A stretch of 64,000 bases of DNA from Tritrichomonas musculus (taxonomy: Eukaryota > Parabasalia > Tritrichomonadida > Tritrichomonadidae), in the NCBI GenBank assembly GCA_039105265.1, contig JAPFFF010000022.1, positions 1,922,001 to 1,986,000 on the forward strand, written 5' to 3'. This document shows, one piece after another, positions 1 through 9,073 of the stretch (positions within the stretch are counted from its first letter, which is position 1; each line of letters opens with the position of its first letter). The position numbers and the translations under genes were made by a program. The notes beneath the pieces were generated by a model. That model had not been told where the DNA came from. It saw nothing but the letters and a program-made list of their open reading frames with translations, and did not search any database.

Positions 1-1
1 A

Positions 2-789
2 GAAGGACGATATATCAAAGAATTTTTCATAAGCGTTCATGATAATCATATTCAATGTCCGATAATAGCTTATGATGAAGAATCGAAAGGATATACAAAT
101 AAATGTTCTGAAGATAGCTCTCAATTTTTCATAGCTTTTGATGAGCGTCTCAATATTGTGCCATATACGTTATGGATGAACGGTGATTTGAGTATAATGA
201 ATCAAACAAGTCAGGATTTAATTGAATCGAATAAACCAGTTTTTAAGTGCAAAATAATTGAAGCAGATAATGCTCTCAAATTACACAAAAGTGACGTTCA
301 TTATTTCTATAAGCCTTCAATTATTTCAGAAGATAATGATTATTATAAAATGATTTTTGAAATACCTTCTGATTATACAATACCTCTCAATTTACAATTT
401 AAATTCAAAGAATATTGTTTTGGAAATGAATGGGTCTTAACCTGGGATGGAACAAAATGGATGGGCAATAATATTCAAGCAAGAATCGTTGGGAAAGTTG
501 TGAATAAATTGAATCGAACAAAGATGTCAGAATCTTCTAGACCATCAAATTCTGTTTTCATTATGATCAAGAAAACTGAAGCAAATGAAAAATTAATCCC
601 AAAAAGTGAGTCATCACCGGAAAGTTTAATTCATGGACTTTTTCAAAATACATCTAAAAAATTTGAATTAATTAAGAAAGATGGCACAAAAATTGAACCA
701 AAAAGTTTATATTGGTTTCTTGATGATTCAGAAATAGTTAATGATGAAAGATATCCAGATTATTCAATTGGTAAACTAAATATAATTTG
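2..789 (+). pseudogene. Fibre-like Maverick gene, copy 1, part left of the MULE
   Basis: This frame is open from the window edge, so its start lies outside. The first ~470 bases are almost identical to 46407-46880 inside the long fibre-like gene at 45379-49275, which identifies it as the same gene in a neighbouring A-type Maverick. Beyond that block the two copies diverge. The product is hydrophilic and rich in Asn, Asp, Ile and Lys, with no enzyme motif. I infer a virion fibre or attachment protein. A MULE sits inside the gene and ends this part. Confidence 0.7.
781..789. repeat. MULE target-site duplication, left copy
   Basis: The nine bases TATAATTTG precede the element and recur at 4124-4132 just after it. 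Nine bases is the duplication length usual for Mutator-like elements. Confidence 0.85.
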
Positions 790-1160
790 GGATTAGGAAA
801 AAAATTCCAACTTGGAATTTCCAAGTTTTTTTTATTTCACATGTCAAGAAAACTTGGAAATTCCAAGTTTTTTTTTCCCTGAGCTTTTCTTCAACAATAG
901 CAAGAACAAAATGATAAAAAACGCGTTAATACTTTAATATAATAAGTTATCAATATCATTTGGCAATTTTTTTCGTGCATTTCATCCAAATCTTAAAATG
1001 CTGATACTGATATCATTACGCCATGCATCTCAAAATACAAAAACAAATGCAAATTTACCGCTATCAACACTTTAATAACAATATACGATTCATTTACCAT
1101 GCAAATTTCGAAATTTTCATTTTGACTCTCATAATTAATATTCAATAATTATACTAGCAT
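790..1160 (+). repeat. MULE terminal inverted repeat, left
   Basis: About 371 bp, matching the reverse complement of 3751-4123 with a few substitutions and a small indel near the inner end. It contains short palindromes built on CTTGGAATTTCCAAG close to the tip. The inner limit is the ATACTAGCAT motif at 1151-1160. Confidence 0.85.
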
Positions 1161-1558
1161 TAAATAAATGTATCTATCCGAAAAATTCAAATAGGAAATA
1201 AAAAAAAAGATATCTTTCCTAAATTAAAAAAAAAAAAAAATCCATATATAACTTTCTCTCACGATATTTTTTTATTTATTTATTTTTATAATATGCTTTT
1301 AAACTCAGGAAAAAGGTATAATATTAGCTTAATATTTAGATAATCTAAGAATGTATCACAATTAATTCAAAAAGTTTTAATAAACCATTCAAAAAAAAAA
1401 AAGTTCGGTGCTTTTTTTATTCCTACCGAATGTTTTTTGATTCATTAAAGCTTCTTATAAACCATTCAGATATAATAATTGATCATGTTAAAAAGAAAAA
1501 AGTAAAAAAAAAATTTATTAAAATAGATCATGTTAAAAAAAAAAAATATTTATTAAAT
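1161..1558. other. MULE internal non-coding spacer
   Basis: Very AT-rich sequence with homopolymer A and T runs, lying between the left repeat and the end of the transposase gene. It contains TCCTACCGAATGTTTTTT (about 1420-1438), whose inverted copy lies at about 3656-3675. I see no gene here; the short plus-strand frame at 1430-1702 is low-complexity. Confidence 0.6.
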
Positions 1559-3553
1559 TTAAAATATTTCATTTTCATCATCAGAAACAATAACGCCATT
1601 TGGAGCCTGGTTAGGAATATCTGCAAAAGCTTTGCTGATCATTGTCCAATTTTTAAAATACCAATCAATTATGGCCTTTTTAGTTTTAACTGTGTATTTT
1701 AATCTTGGTATGGCTGGATTTGTATCGCATAATTGATTTGCAAGTGATACAAGAGCAGAAATTGTGACTTTCCTCCCTTCGACATGACGTTGAATTATTT
1801 TGAATATAAGAGATTTATCTTTGTCCAAGTTATTTTCTTCTATAGAACTAATATATCGTTTTTTTTGCTTTTTTTTAGGCTTGTTCAATAATGAAAAAAG
1901 TGGTAATTGTATGTCAATTTGGGCTTGATGAATAAGATCATTTATTTTTTCCCTATATTCTGGAGAATTCTGATATAGATATCTGATTTTTGAAGCAATT
2001 AAATCTGCATCTTGCACTTTTAATTGATCAGTTTGAACAACTTTTTCATAAGAATGATTATTAAGGCTAACATTACAAGTAATTGTACCAAACGCCTCAT
2101 GAAATGTGGAACAAAGCCAATCTTTTGAAACAGCTTTATATAAATCAATATTGTTTTCTCTTAAGAAGCGTATCTGTTTTGGACAAGGAATTCCTAAGTC
2201 TGTGTCGATATAACAAACGCATTTACCTTTTTGGCCGACTAAATGATACTCATCATCGTAAAATTCGTTGCGAGCATCTTTAAGTATCATTTTTTCAATT
2301 AATTGATTTGCTGAATCAGTTAATAATTGATTTTCCTTGTGAATTCTAGAAGCAGATGCCTCAAACCATTCAGTTGAAATGGTGAAACATTCTTGAAGCA
2401 TATAATATGCGTTGTTTGATTTCAATTTAATAATATTATTAAACATTTCTAAACGTTGTGACGATACAATGTTTCGTTTGTGAATCTTTGGATTTGATAA
2501 AAAGTGATGAGCAATATTGCTTAAATAATAAAGACCTTTGAGTTCTGAATCAACTTGCGATTCTTCTTTGATCCAAAGTGCTTGAAAAGTGTCATCAGAT
2601 ATTTTTCCTTGCATTAAATGTTTTAAGCATTTCCATAAATTTACACTTGGCTTGAATTGAAACTTTTTTAAAAAGTTTTCTTTTAAATGAAATAAGCAAT
2701 ATATTAAATTATATTTTTTCCCAAAACTATCACGACAAGCTTTTTCTATACATGGAGCCATATCAGAAATTACTGTGAAATGGACATCGGGCAGTTCATT
2801 CTCAATCATATCAAAGATATATCGATATCCTTTTGAATCCTCTGTCCCTCTTAGAACAATACCAACTATTTGTGTATGTAATTCACCATCAATAACGGCG
2901 CATGTTGTGAATCGAATATCTTCTTTTGAAAAAGTTGCGTCAACTATAAGAGGATTTGGGTATGACTTAAGAACTTTTCTTGCCCATGGTGGAAACAGTA
3001 TAATAGCTGTTAAAGTTCCTTCAAAAAAGTCGTAATTCAATTCCCAGTTGTGTTCATTCTTAAATTTTTCGGCTAGGTCTATCAATTGGCCTAATGATCC
3101 CTTTGTATGATTGAAAAATATTCCTTTAGCAAGATGGCGTATGTATTTTGATTCATTTTTTGTAAAGTCTTTACCTGAAATTATTTTAAGTATATTTTTT
3201 ACTTGATTAATTGATGGCATTGATTCTTTAAATGAATCAGATATACGTTCGGCTAGAGCGTGAGGATCAAGGGAATCACGAATATTTTGGATTGAATGAG
3301 AACAATTAATTTTATGATTGAGATTGGTACCTTTGAGAACTAGATAATAACCTTTTTTGCATTTTTTGGAATCTCTTAAATTAAAAGTGATTTGAAAAGG
3401 ACAATCCTGATCTTTGCATTGAATTTTATAATAATTTCCAGAATTTAGAATATTAAACTTTATTGATTTTGTACGTGCTAAATTTATGCAATATTGAATC
3501 ATTTCGTCCCTATTTTCAAAAAAATTGACGAGTTCTATTTTCGATGTTTCCAT
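1559..3553 (-). CDS. MULE transposase
   Basis: About 664 residues, reading from the ATG at 3553; the frame is open to 3610 but has no ATG there. Domains in order: an N-terminal FAR1/WRKY-GCM1-type zinc-binding region (CKDQDC near residue 50, then NHKINCSH); a MULE-type DDE RNase-H core with VDATF and ISDMAPCI carrying the first two acidic residues, followed by the family's CLFHLKENF; and a C-terminal SWIM-like cluster, CVCYIDTDLGIPCPK, in which the usual final His is Lys. It would bind the element's inverted repeats and catalyse cut-and-paste transposition. The frame is uninterrupted, so activity is possible but untested. Confidence 0.88.
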   Translation of the reverse strand: METSKIELVNFFENRDEMIQYCINLARTKSIKFNILNSGNYYKIQCKDQDCPFQITFNLRDSKKCKKGYYLVLKGTNLNHKINCSHSIQNIRDSLDPHALAERISDSFKESMPSINQVKNILKIISGKDFTKNESKYIRHLAKGIFFNHTKGSLGQLIDLAEKFKNEHNWELNYDFFEGTLTAIILFPPWARKVLKSYPNPLIVDATFSKEDIRFTTCAVIDGELHTQIVGIVLRGTEDSKGYRYIFDMIENELPDVHFTVISDMAPCIEKACRDSFGKKYNLIYCLFHLKENFLKKFQFKPSVNLWKCLKHLMQGKISDDTFQALWIKEESQVDSELKGLYYLSNIAHHFLSNPKIHKRNIVSSQRLEMFNNIIKLKSNNAYYMLQECFTISTEWFEASASRIHKENQLLTDSANQLIEKMILKDARNEFYDDEYHLVGQKGKCVCYIDTDLGIPCPKQIRFLRENNIDLYKAVSKDWLCSTFHEAFGTITCNVSLNNHSYEKVVQTDQLKVQDADLIASKIRYLYQNSPEYREKINDLIHQAQIDIQLPLFSLLNKPKKKQKKRYISSIEENNLDKDKSLIFKIIQRHVEGRKVTISALVSLANQLCDTNPAIPRLKYTVKTKKAIIDWYFKNWTMISKAFADIPNQAPNGVIVSDDENEIF

Positions 3554-3750
3554 CAAGATTAGAAATGGAAAAACTAAACGAATTTGTATAATATTTGAAT
3601 GGTTTATCACAACTTTTTGAATGAATTGTTAGAACTTTTTGAAAATTTTTTAAAAAAACATTCGGTAGGATAAAAAATTAGTTCATACTTCATATTAATT
3701 ATACTAGCATAAAATAATTTTCCATATTAATGTAATTATGTATATTGATT
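3554..3750. promoter_or_regulatory. MULE transposase upstream region
   Basis: This non-coding stretch lies between the transposase start and the right inverted repeat and must hold its promoter or 5' leader. It carries the inner inverted motif AAAAAACATTCGGTAGGA (about 3656-3675) and an extra copy of ATTATACTAGCAT (about 3698), a motif also found at the inner edge of both inverted repeats. I cannot point to a defined promoter box. Confidence 0.35.
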
Positions 3751-4123
3751 ATGCTAGTATAATTACTGAAAATATTAATTATGAGAGTCAAAATGAAAAT
3801 TTCGAAATTTGCATGGTAAATGAATCGTATATTGTTATTAAAGTGTTGATAGCGGTAAATTTGCATTTGTTTTTGTATTTTGAGATGCATGGCGTAATGA
3901 TATCAGTATCAGCATTTTAAGATTTGGATGAAATGCACGAAAAAAATTGCCAAATGATATTGATAACTTATTATATTAAAGTATTAACGCGTTTTTTATC
4001 ATTTTGTTCTTGCTATTGTTGAAGAAAAGCTCAGGGAAAAAAAAACTTGGAATTTCCAAGTTTTCTTGACATGTGAAATAAAAAAAACTTGGAAATTCCA
4101 AGTTGGAATTTTTTTCCGCATCC
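3751..4123 (-). repeat. MULE terminal inverted repeat, right
   Basis: About 373 bp, the inverted partner of 790-1160. It ends at ...TTTTTTTCCGCATCC, directly followed by the right copy of the 9-bp duplication. Confidence 0.85.
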
Positions 4124-4132
4124 TATAATTTG
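4124..4132. repeat. MULE target-site duplication, right copy
   Basis: TATAATTTG, identical to 781-789. Confidence 0.85.
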
Positions 4133-6458
4133 TGATGATTATCCAAATAATAATTTCAAAATTGAAGAGATTGATGAAATCCATTTAAATATTGAAACAC
4201 CTGGTTATCCACAATTTACTGTTGCTTATACATTTAAAGCAAATGGTGTTTTTGTTAATTCAGTCAATAAAAGAGGACATTTTGGTCTTATTCCTCTGAA
4301 AGATACAATTGAAAGCCTTGAATTACATTTAGAAGATAGTTTAATTGATGACAATACCAGAAATATTGAATTATATCTCAGAAAAGATATTATTAATTCA
4401 ATAGAAGAAGTCAATTGGGATTCAAAAACAAATGCTTTTGCTTATATTATTAAATCTCAATTCTATGATGTTAGTCCAAACCCAAATGCAGCAACTACTT
4501 TGTATACAGATTATAATATCACTTCATCAAAAATAATAACTGCCGATAACATCACGACGATGAGAAGTGATTTAAATGTTTTGACAAATAATTTTGATGT
4601 TGTTTCATATGATGTTCAAGCTATTTCAAATAAGGTTGATGTTTTGAATTCAGAAATGGTCGCTATTAATTTAAAAACACAAAATTTAGAATATGATGAG
4701 GAAAATACACGAATGATTTCTTATGTTGCATTAGCTTTTGGTATAGCAGGGACAGTTGGAAGTGCCATATCTATCGGAATGTCAATTAACCCTAACTTCA
4801 TCAAATTCCCCACTAAAACTGTTTCCAATGCAGGCCAAACAACAACCAGCGGCGGTGGAATTTTGCAAAGAATTCAGAACTTTTTTAGAGAATGGTGGTA
4901 TAGAAGAGCCGGCTATCGTAATCTTGGTGATATGGAATTGTTTGATAACCCAGGGATTACTCGTTCAATACAATCAACAACTGATTTAACACCACTTTTT
5001 GAATGGTGCGATAAAGAATATGAACCATTACCTGATGAAACATTTGATGATGATTTTGATGACCCTACGAAAGCAGTTTTATCCATAAGAGCAACAGAAG
5101 AAATGTGTAATCAATTCAGAGATAGTTTGAAGAGACCTTTCAAATTATTGGCCTCAAAGGTCGAAGAGATTGAGAGTAGTGATTTTATTTCAAAAAGTGA
5201 TTTGAAAAGAGACGATACAATTGACATTAATGGCAAATTAATTGATGGCAAAATACATTTAGAAGCTGAGGATACAATAAGTGAAGGAAATATCAAAGTC
5301 AGGATTATGATTATGAAAGTAAGCGAATATAATGATATAGACTATGAAGAGAATTATCCAATAATTCATATATCAAATGGAGAGATATCGAACTATGAGG
5401 GCACAGAGAACTTTCCAACTGCATCTCTCCAAGACAAAACTATAATTATTGATAACCCAAAGAGACATAGAATTAGTGCAATCAGCATCAAAGAGAACAC
5501 AGCGATAAGAAGTATGAAATATTCTGTAAATGATATAGCTTATATGAGTGACATTGATGCGCTTAATAAAAAGATTGATCAAATAGAAGAAAACTCACAT
5601 ACAAACGATGAAAACATAGCAAAAATAATGAATACATATCCTACTGTTGATGAGGTTAATGATGTACTAAAGGAGTATACATTAAAGAAAGACATTAGCA
5701 AATATAGAGAGAAAAATGATTTGATATACAAAGAATCTATTGAAGTGCCATTTGAAAATGTACAAGATAGTTCAGGATCATGGGAGGTCAAAATAAAATT
5801 GAATAGTGGAATTCGCCTTGTTGGAACAATTTCAAATAACGATGGCTTTGTAAAAGAGTTTGATTATTTGTTTGATTATAATGATGTTATCACTGAAGAT
5901 GGAGATGTTAATGTCGCTTTTGAAATTGACGGAACAACTTATTACTTAACTTATTATAAAAGTGATAGTAATGGTCTGTGCTTTTATATCGATAACGGGG
6001 AAGACTATTTTGATACCAAATTAATATTAGCCGAAAAAATATTGAAACAGGATGAAATAGCTTTAAAGAGTGATATTACATCATTATTGGATGACTTATA
6101 TTGGAGAATATTTTATTCAGGATTTCACAAATCATATTATGAGGATATCCCAGAATTATGCTGGTATTCTTACGATACTAGTTCTAAAAAATTAATTGTA
6201 TGCGTCGAATATAATAGTTTATATATGGAAATGTTATTTATATTTTACGATTCAAATGAAAAGAAACATTATGTTAGAGTTAATTATAGTGAAGGATTTG
6301 CAGTACTAGATGAAATATATGGTGAAGATAAACTTAGAGAATCCAATAGAAAAAGAGATTTTGAATATGATTTTTATAATATCGATTTTCAATTAAAGGG
6401 CTCTGGAAATATACCATTTACTGAATATTATCTCAAGCAAGTCAAAGCCACACCATAA
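4124..6458 (+). pseudogene. Fibre-like Maverick gene, copy 1, part right of the MULE
   Basis: The second part of the interrupted fibre-like gene. It shares with the copy at 45379-49275 a segment around NPNAATTLYTDYNITSS, a hydrophobic membrane-type segment ALAFGIAGTVGSA, and a block (5180-5640) nearly identical in DNA to 48231-48690. That block encodes FISKSDLKRDDTIDING and continues to NAIMNTYPTVDE-like sequence. After it the two proteins are unrelated. Coiled-coil-like stretches such as IDALNKKIDQIEEN resemble phage tail-fibre shafts. I infer a membrane-anchored or membrane-penetrating fibre with an exchangeable C-terminal receptor-binding end. The ATG used by a naive frame at 4089 lies inside the MULE. 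Confidence 0.72.
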
Positions 6459-6518
6459 AAGAGGCTTGCATTTTTTTTTTTTTTTTGTTTACGGACCCCC
6501 GGTGAAATCATATGTGCG

Positions 6519-6566
6519 GTTAGGTCTGGGCGACCGTTAAGGGCGCACAGCCTAACGTATACTACT
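6519..6566 (+). other. Conserved GC-rich hairpin, copy H1
   Basis: A 48-bp segment beginning GTTAGG and closing CCTAACGTATACTACT. It is identical base for base to 49335-49382 although the flanks differ. GTTAGG pairs with CCTAAC. An overlapping pairing of the preceding GTGCG (6514-6518) with CGCAC (6544-6548) would allow an alternative hairpin or a pseudoknot. It sits about 60 bases after a fibre gene and 46 bases before the integrase gene. Its role is unknown: transcript end, packaging signal and recombination site are all possible. Confidence 0.6.
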
Positions 6567-6611
6567 GTTCTTGCCTTATAATAAGATGTTATACGTTTAA
6601 TTTATAAAAAA

Positions 6612-7754
6612 ATGACATCACTTGCAGAATTATACAAGGAATATCCATACCGTGGTCCAGCTTTTGAAAAACATGCACTTGAAAAAGGTTATTCGAAAAA
6701 AGAGATAAGGAAATTTCAATCAAAATCCGTTGTTCATGATCAAAAAGTGCCAACTCCTAAATATATACCTATCGTATCGTCTCATTCTGGAGGTTTTCAG
6801 ATGGATACGTTTATAAACGATAAAGGAGCTAACGGTTTGAATTATTTGATGCTTATCAATATAAATACCCGTAAAGCTTATGCATATCCGATGAGAGGGA
6901 AAGGGGCGTTACAGGTCAAATCAGCATTGAATAAATTCATCAAGGAAGAACCAAATTGCCATTCAATCGCTTCAGATCAAGATGCTGCTTATTTATCAGA
7001 CGAAGTGACATCTTGGATGAAAAGTCATAAAATTATATATACGACTACAACGGATGATAATCACAATAATTTAGGAATAATAAACCGTTTTATGAGAACG
7101 ATAAGAGATTTAGCGGTTAACAAAAATTTGTTAGATGCCGATATATGGAAAGATATATCAAAAGAAGGTGAATTAACACACAAACCTACAAGAAATATTT
7201 CACCAAAAGAAATGCAGTCATTAATGTCAGCATATAATGAATCATATCATACTAAAATAAAAACAGCCCCCAATAAAATGACAGCCAAAGACGAACAGAA
7301 ATATATTTTGAAAAATAAAACGCAAGCAAACCCTTATGATTTCAAAGAAGGTGATAAAGTACGTATCGTAGAAGAAAAAACGATTAAAAATAAAAAACGA
7401 AGAATGGTTAGCAATCAAGCATATACAGTTGATTCAAAATCTGGTAATTTATTCAAAATTGCCGCTAACGATAGATCTGTGAACGATTATCCTGGATACA
7501 AAATAGTCAAGGCGAAAGGATTTGTTCCTATGGCCAAAACATTGAAAAACGGCAAAAGAGGGAACATAGAGGAGATTTTAGGGTATAATAATGCAAATGA
7601 CCAATACAAGGTCAAATGGGATGATGGAAGTCAAGGGTATACATATGCCAAAAGTATGAGAGAAGGAAATCCAACAATATTATCACGGTTAGAACGAATG
7701 TATTGGGTGAAAACAGGTGAAAACATACCAGTTAAAATCAGAAAATACATTTAA
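6612..7754 (+). CDS. Retroviral-type integrase of Maverick A
   Basis: 380 residues with an rve RNase-H-fold core and a C-terminal chromo-like domain. The core shows FQMDTFIND (about residue 63), LMLININTRKAYAYP and SDQDAAYL, the hallmarks of Maverick c-integrases. The end (GKRGNIEEILGYN...YKVKWDDGSQGYT) looks like a chromodomain or SH3-like fold that would guide target choice. The family joins the element's ends to host DNA, leaving 6-bp duplications. The gene opens the plus-strand cluster and is followed 14 bases later by the ATPase. The homologue in element C (55574-56659) keeps the same neighbour. The frame looks whole. Confidence 0.9.
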   Translation: MTSLAELYKEYPYRGPAFEKHALEKGYSKKEIRKFQSKSVVHDQKVPTPKYIPIVSSHSGGFQMDTFINDKGANGLNYLMLININTRKAYAYPMRGKGALQVKSALNKFIKEEPNCHSIASDQDAAYLSDEVTSWMKSHKIIYTTTTDDNHNNLGIINRFMRTIRDLAVNKNLLDADIWKDISKEGELTHKPTRNISPKEMQSLMSAYNESYHTKIKTAPNKMTAKDEQKYILKNKTQANPYDFKEGDKVRIVEEKTIKNKKRRMVSNQAYTVDSKSGNLFKIAANDRSVNDYPGYKIVKAKGFVPMAKTLKNGKRGNIEEILGYNNANDQYKVKWDDGSQGYTYAKSMREGNPTILSRLERMYWVKTGENIPVKIRKYI

Positions 7755-7768
7755 TTATTCTTAATCAA

Positions 7769-8626
7769 ATGAAAGGAAATATTATTCAAAAAGTTGAAGA
7801 ATTGATCAATGAGACACTCAGAAAAAGTATGAGAGAAATTGAGGGCGCTTTGATCAAACCATTATCAGAAAATTATCTGTTTTCATCAAATGGGATATAC
7901 TTTTTGATTGGACGTCCTGGTGCTGGCAAAAGTTATTGGATTTGGCGCCATATTATGATTACTGAAAGATTATTTAAACATCCATATTATCATAAAATTT
8001 ATTTCTGCTCAACGTCTGGTAAAATGGATAAAACCGCCGAAGTTTTGAATAAAAAGATTCAAACAAAAATAATTTATGTCTCAGAAAAACAATTAATGAG
8101 CGTTCTTCAGAAACATTTGAAAAGGAAAATAAAATATTATGCACTTGTCAAACATATCCTCTCAAAAATGAAAGAAACGTCTGATGAGATGAGGCGTTTA
8201 ATTGAAAAACATCATTTAACTGACCTTCAAGATAAAATCATTTATATTGCCAGTAAGCTTTGTAAATATGGAACCGCCTCTTATCCATTCAATACTCTGA
8301 TTATTCTTGATGATTGTGCTGGTTCAGATTTATTGAAAAACGGTAATTCAGAATTTATTAAATTGTTGACAAAAACAAGACATTATAACATAACGTGTAT
8401 AATGGCATTTCAAACGATAAGATTTGTGCACATAAATGCTAAACGTATGGCAACCGATATTATCTGTTATAGCGGCTATTCAGAAGAAGATTTCACCTCT
8501 TTATTGCAGCAAACAAATAACAACTTAAATACAAAGGCAACTGTGCAAGAATACTTGCAACATAGAGAACCGCATGACAAATTTATCATGAACATAACTG
8601 CAAACAAATACTATTTTGAATCTTAA
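7769..8626 (+). CDS. A32-type genome-packaging ATPase of Maverick A
   Basis: 285 residues. Walker A is GRPGAGKSYW (near residue 50) and Walker B is LIILDDCAGSDLL (near 185), followed by the CIMAFQTIRF sensor strand typical of FtsK-HerA/A32 packaging motors. In the family it hydrolyses ATP to drive DNA into the capsid. It lies between integrase and the pVI-like gene, the same order as in element C (55563-54706). The frame looks whole. Confidence 0.9.
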   Translation: MKGNIIQKVEELINETLRKSMREIEGALIKPLSENYLFSSNGIYFLIGRPGAGKSYWIWRHIMITERLFKHPYYHKIYFCSTSGKMDKTAEVLNKKIQTKIIYVSEKQLMSVLQKHLKRKIKYYALVKHILSKMKETSDEMRRLIEKHHLTDLQDKIIYIASKLCKYGTASYPFNTLIILDDCAGSDLLKNGNSEFIKLLTKTRHYNITCIMAFQTIRFVHINAKRMATDIICYSGYSEEDFTSLLQQTNNNLNTKATVQEYLQHREPHDKFIMNITANKYYFES

Positions 8627-8629
8627 ACG

Positions 8630-8645
8630 TTTTATTGAATTTTAA
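8630..8645 (+). promoter_or_regulatory. Start-proximal motif before the pVI-like gene
   Basis: TTTTATTGAATTTTAA abuts the ATG at 8646. Nearly the same string abuts the ATG at 9074 (TTTATTGAGTTTTAA, 9059-9073), and many A and C genes end their leader in TTAA or TAAA directly before ATG. In Trichomonas, transcription starts within about 20 bases of the ATG, so this is plausibly the initiator. That reading is inference from position and repetition. Confidence 0.4.
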
Positions 8646-9044
8646 ATGGGATTATTTAGAAAATGGGCGAGAAGAAGTATTGGCCTTGGAAGTCAATTAT
8701 TAATGGGAGCAGCAAATTCAGCAACAGGAGGATTAGCAGGTAAATTAGCGGATAATGCAACAGGAATAATGAAAAATCAATCAGGATTAATAGGCAAAAC
8801 AATGGGTAGTTTAGGCAAAGCATTTTTAAGCGATAATATGAGAAACAAAATCTCAAATGTAGCGGATGCAGCAATAAAATACATTCCAAAAGGCAACGTA
8901 AGAGAAGCATTAACAAAAATCAATAATCATGCACAAGGAAGAGATGAAAACTATAAAATGCCAAAACCCGCTAAAACCGAATCGAGTAGTTCAAATAATG
9001 CACCAGCACCTATAAATCATGTACATTCATCAAATTATGAATAA
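8646..9044 (+). CDS. pVI-like minor capsid protein (membrane-active)
   Basis: 132 residues. The N-terminal half is basic, Gly- and Ala-rich and amphipathic (GLGSQLLMGAANSATGGLAG), ending in a polar Pro/Ser tail. Position between the ATPase and capsid genes, small size and amphipathic helices match adenovirus pVI-like cement or membrane-lytic proteins of Polintons. Elements B (25296-25556) and C (54158-54688) have comparable proteins in equivalent places. Sequence conservation is weak, so the call rests on composition and context. Confidence 0.5.
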   Translation: MGLFRKWARRSIGLGSQLLMGAANSATGGLAGKLADNATGIMKNQSGLIGKTMGSLGKAFLSDNMRNKISNVADAAIKYIPKGNVREALTKINNHAQGRDENYKMPKPAKTESSSSNNAPAPINHVHSSNYE

Positions 9045-9073
9045 TAAGAAAAGTCAATTTTATTGAGTTTTAA

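Larger units (their letters stand above)
790..4123 (-). mobile_element. Mutator-like DNA transposon (MULE), 3334 bp, apparently whole
   Basis: The element starts GGATTAGGAAAAAAATTCC and its other end reads, on the opposite strand, GGATGCGGAAAAAAATTCC. Long inverted repeats (790-1160 and 3751-4123) and a 9-bp duplication, TATAATTTG, delimit it. It holds one long minus-strand transposase gene. It landed inside a fibre-like gene of an A-type Maverick, so it is younger than that copy. MULE families with long terminal inverted repeats are known from Trichomonas. The intact duplication and long frame suggest a fairly recent insertion, although the inverted repeats show a few differences. Confidence 0.9.

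Noticed and set aside
1430-1702. Plus-strand 90-residue frame
   Set aside because: Lysine/AT low complexity overlapping the end of the transposase gene; composition fits a shadow frame.
6519-6566. Helitron 3' end (hairpin near a terminus)
   Set aside because: No CTRR end follows the hairpin, there is no A-T insertion site pattern, and no Rep/helicase gene of Helitron type is present.
6519-6566. tRNA gene in the H1/H2 hairpin
   Set aside because: The stretch GACCGTTAAGGGCG recalls a D-arm, but there is no B box, no T-arm and no acceptor pairing at tRNA spacing.
8656-8916. Minus-strand Leu-rich frame suggesting a membrane protein
   Set aside because: It is the complement of the Gly/Ala/Lys-rich pVI-like gene; the hydrophobicity comes from the reversed codons.
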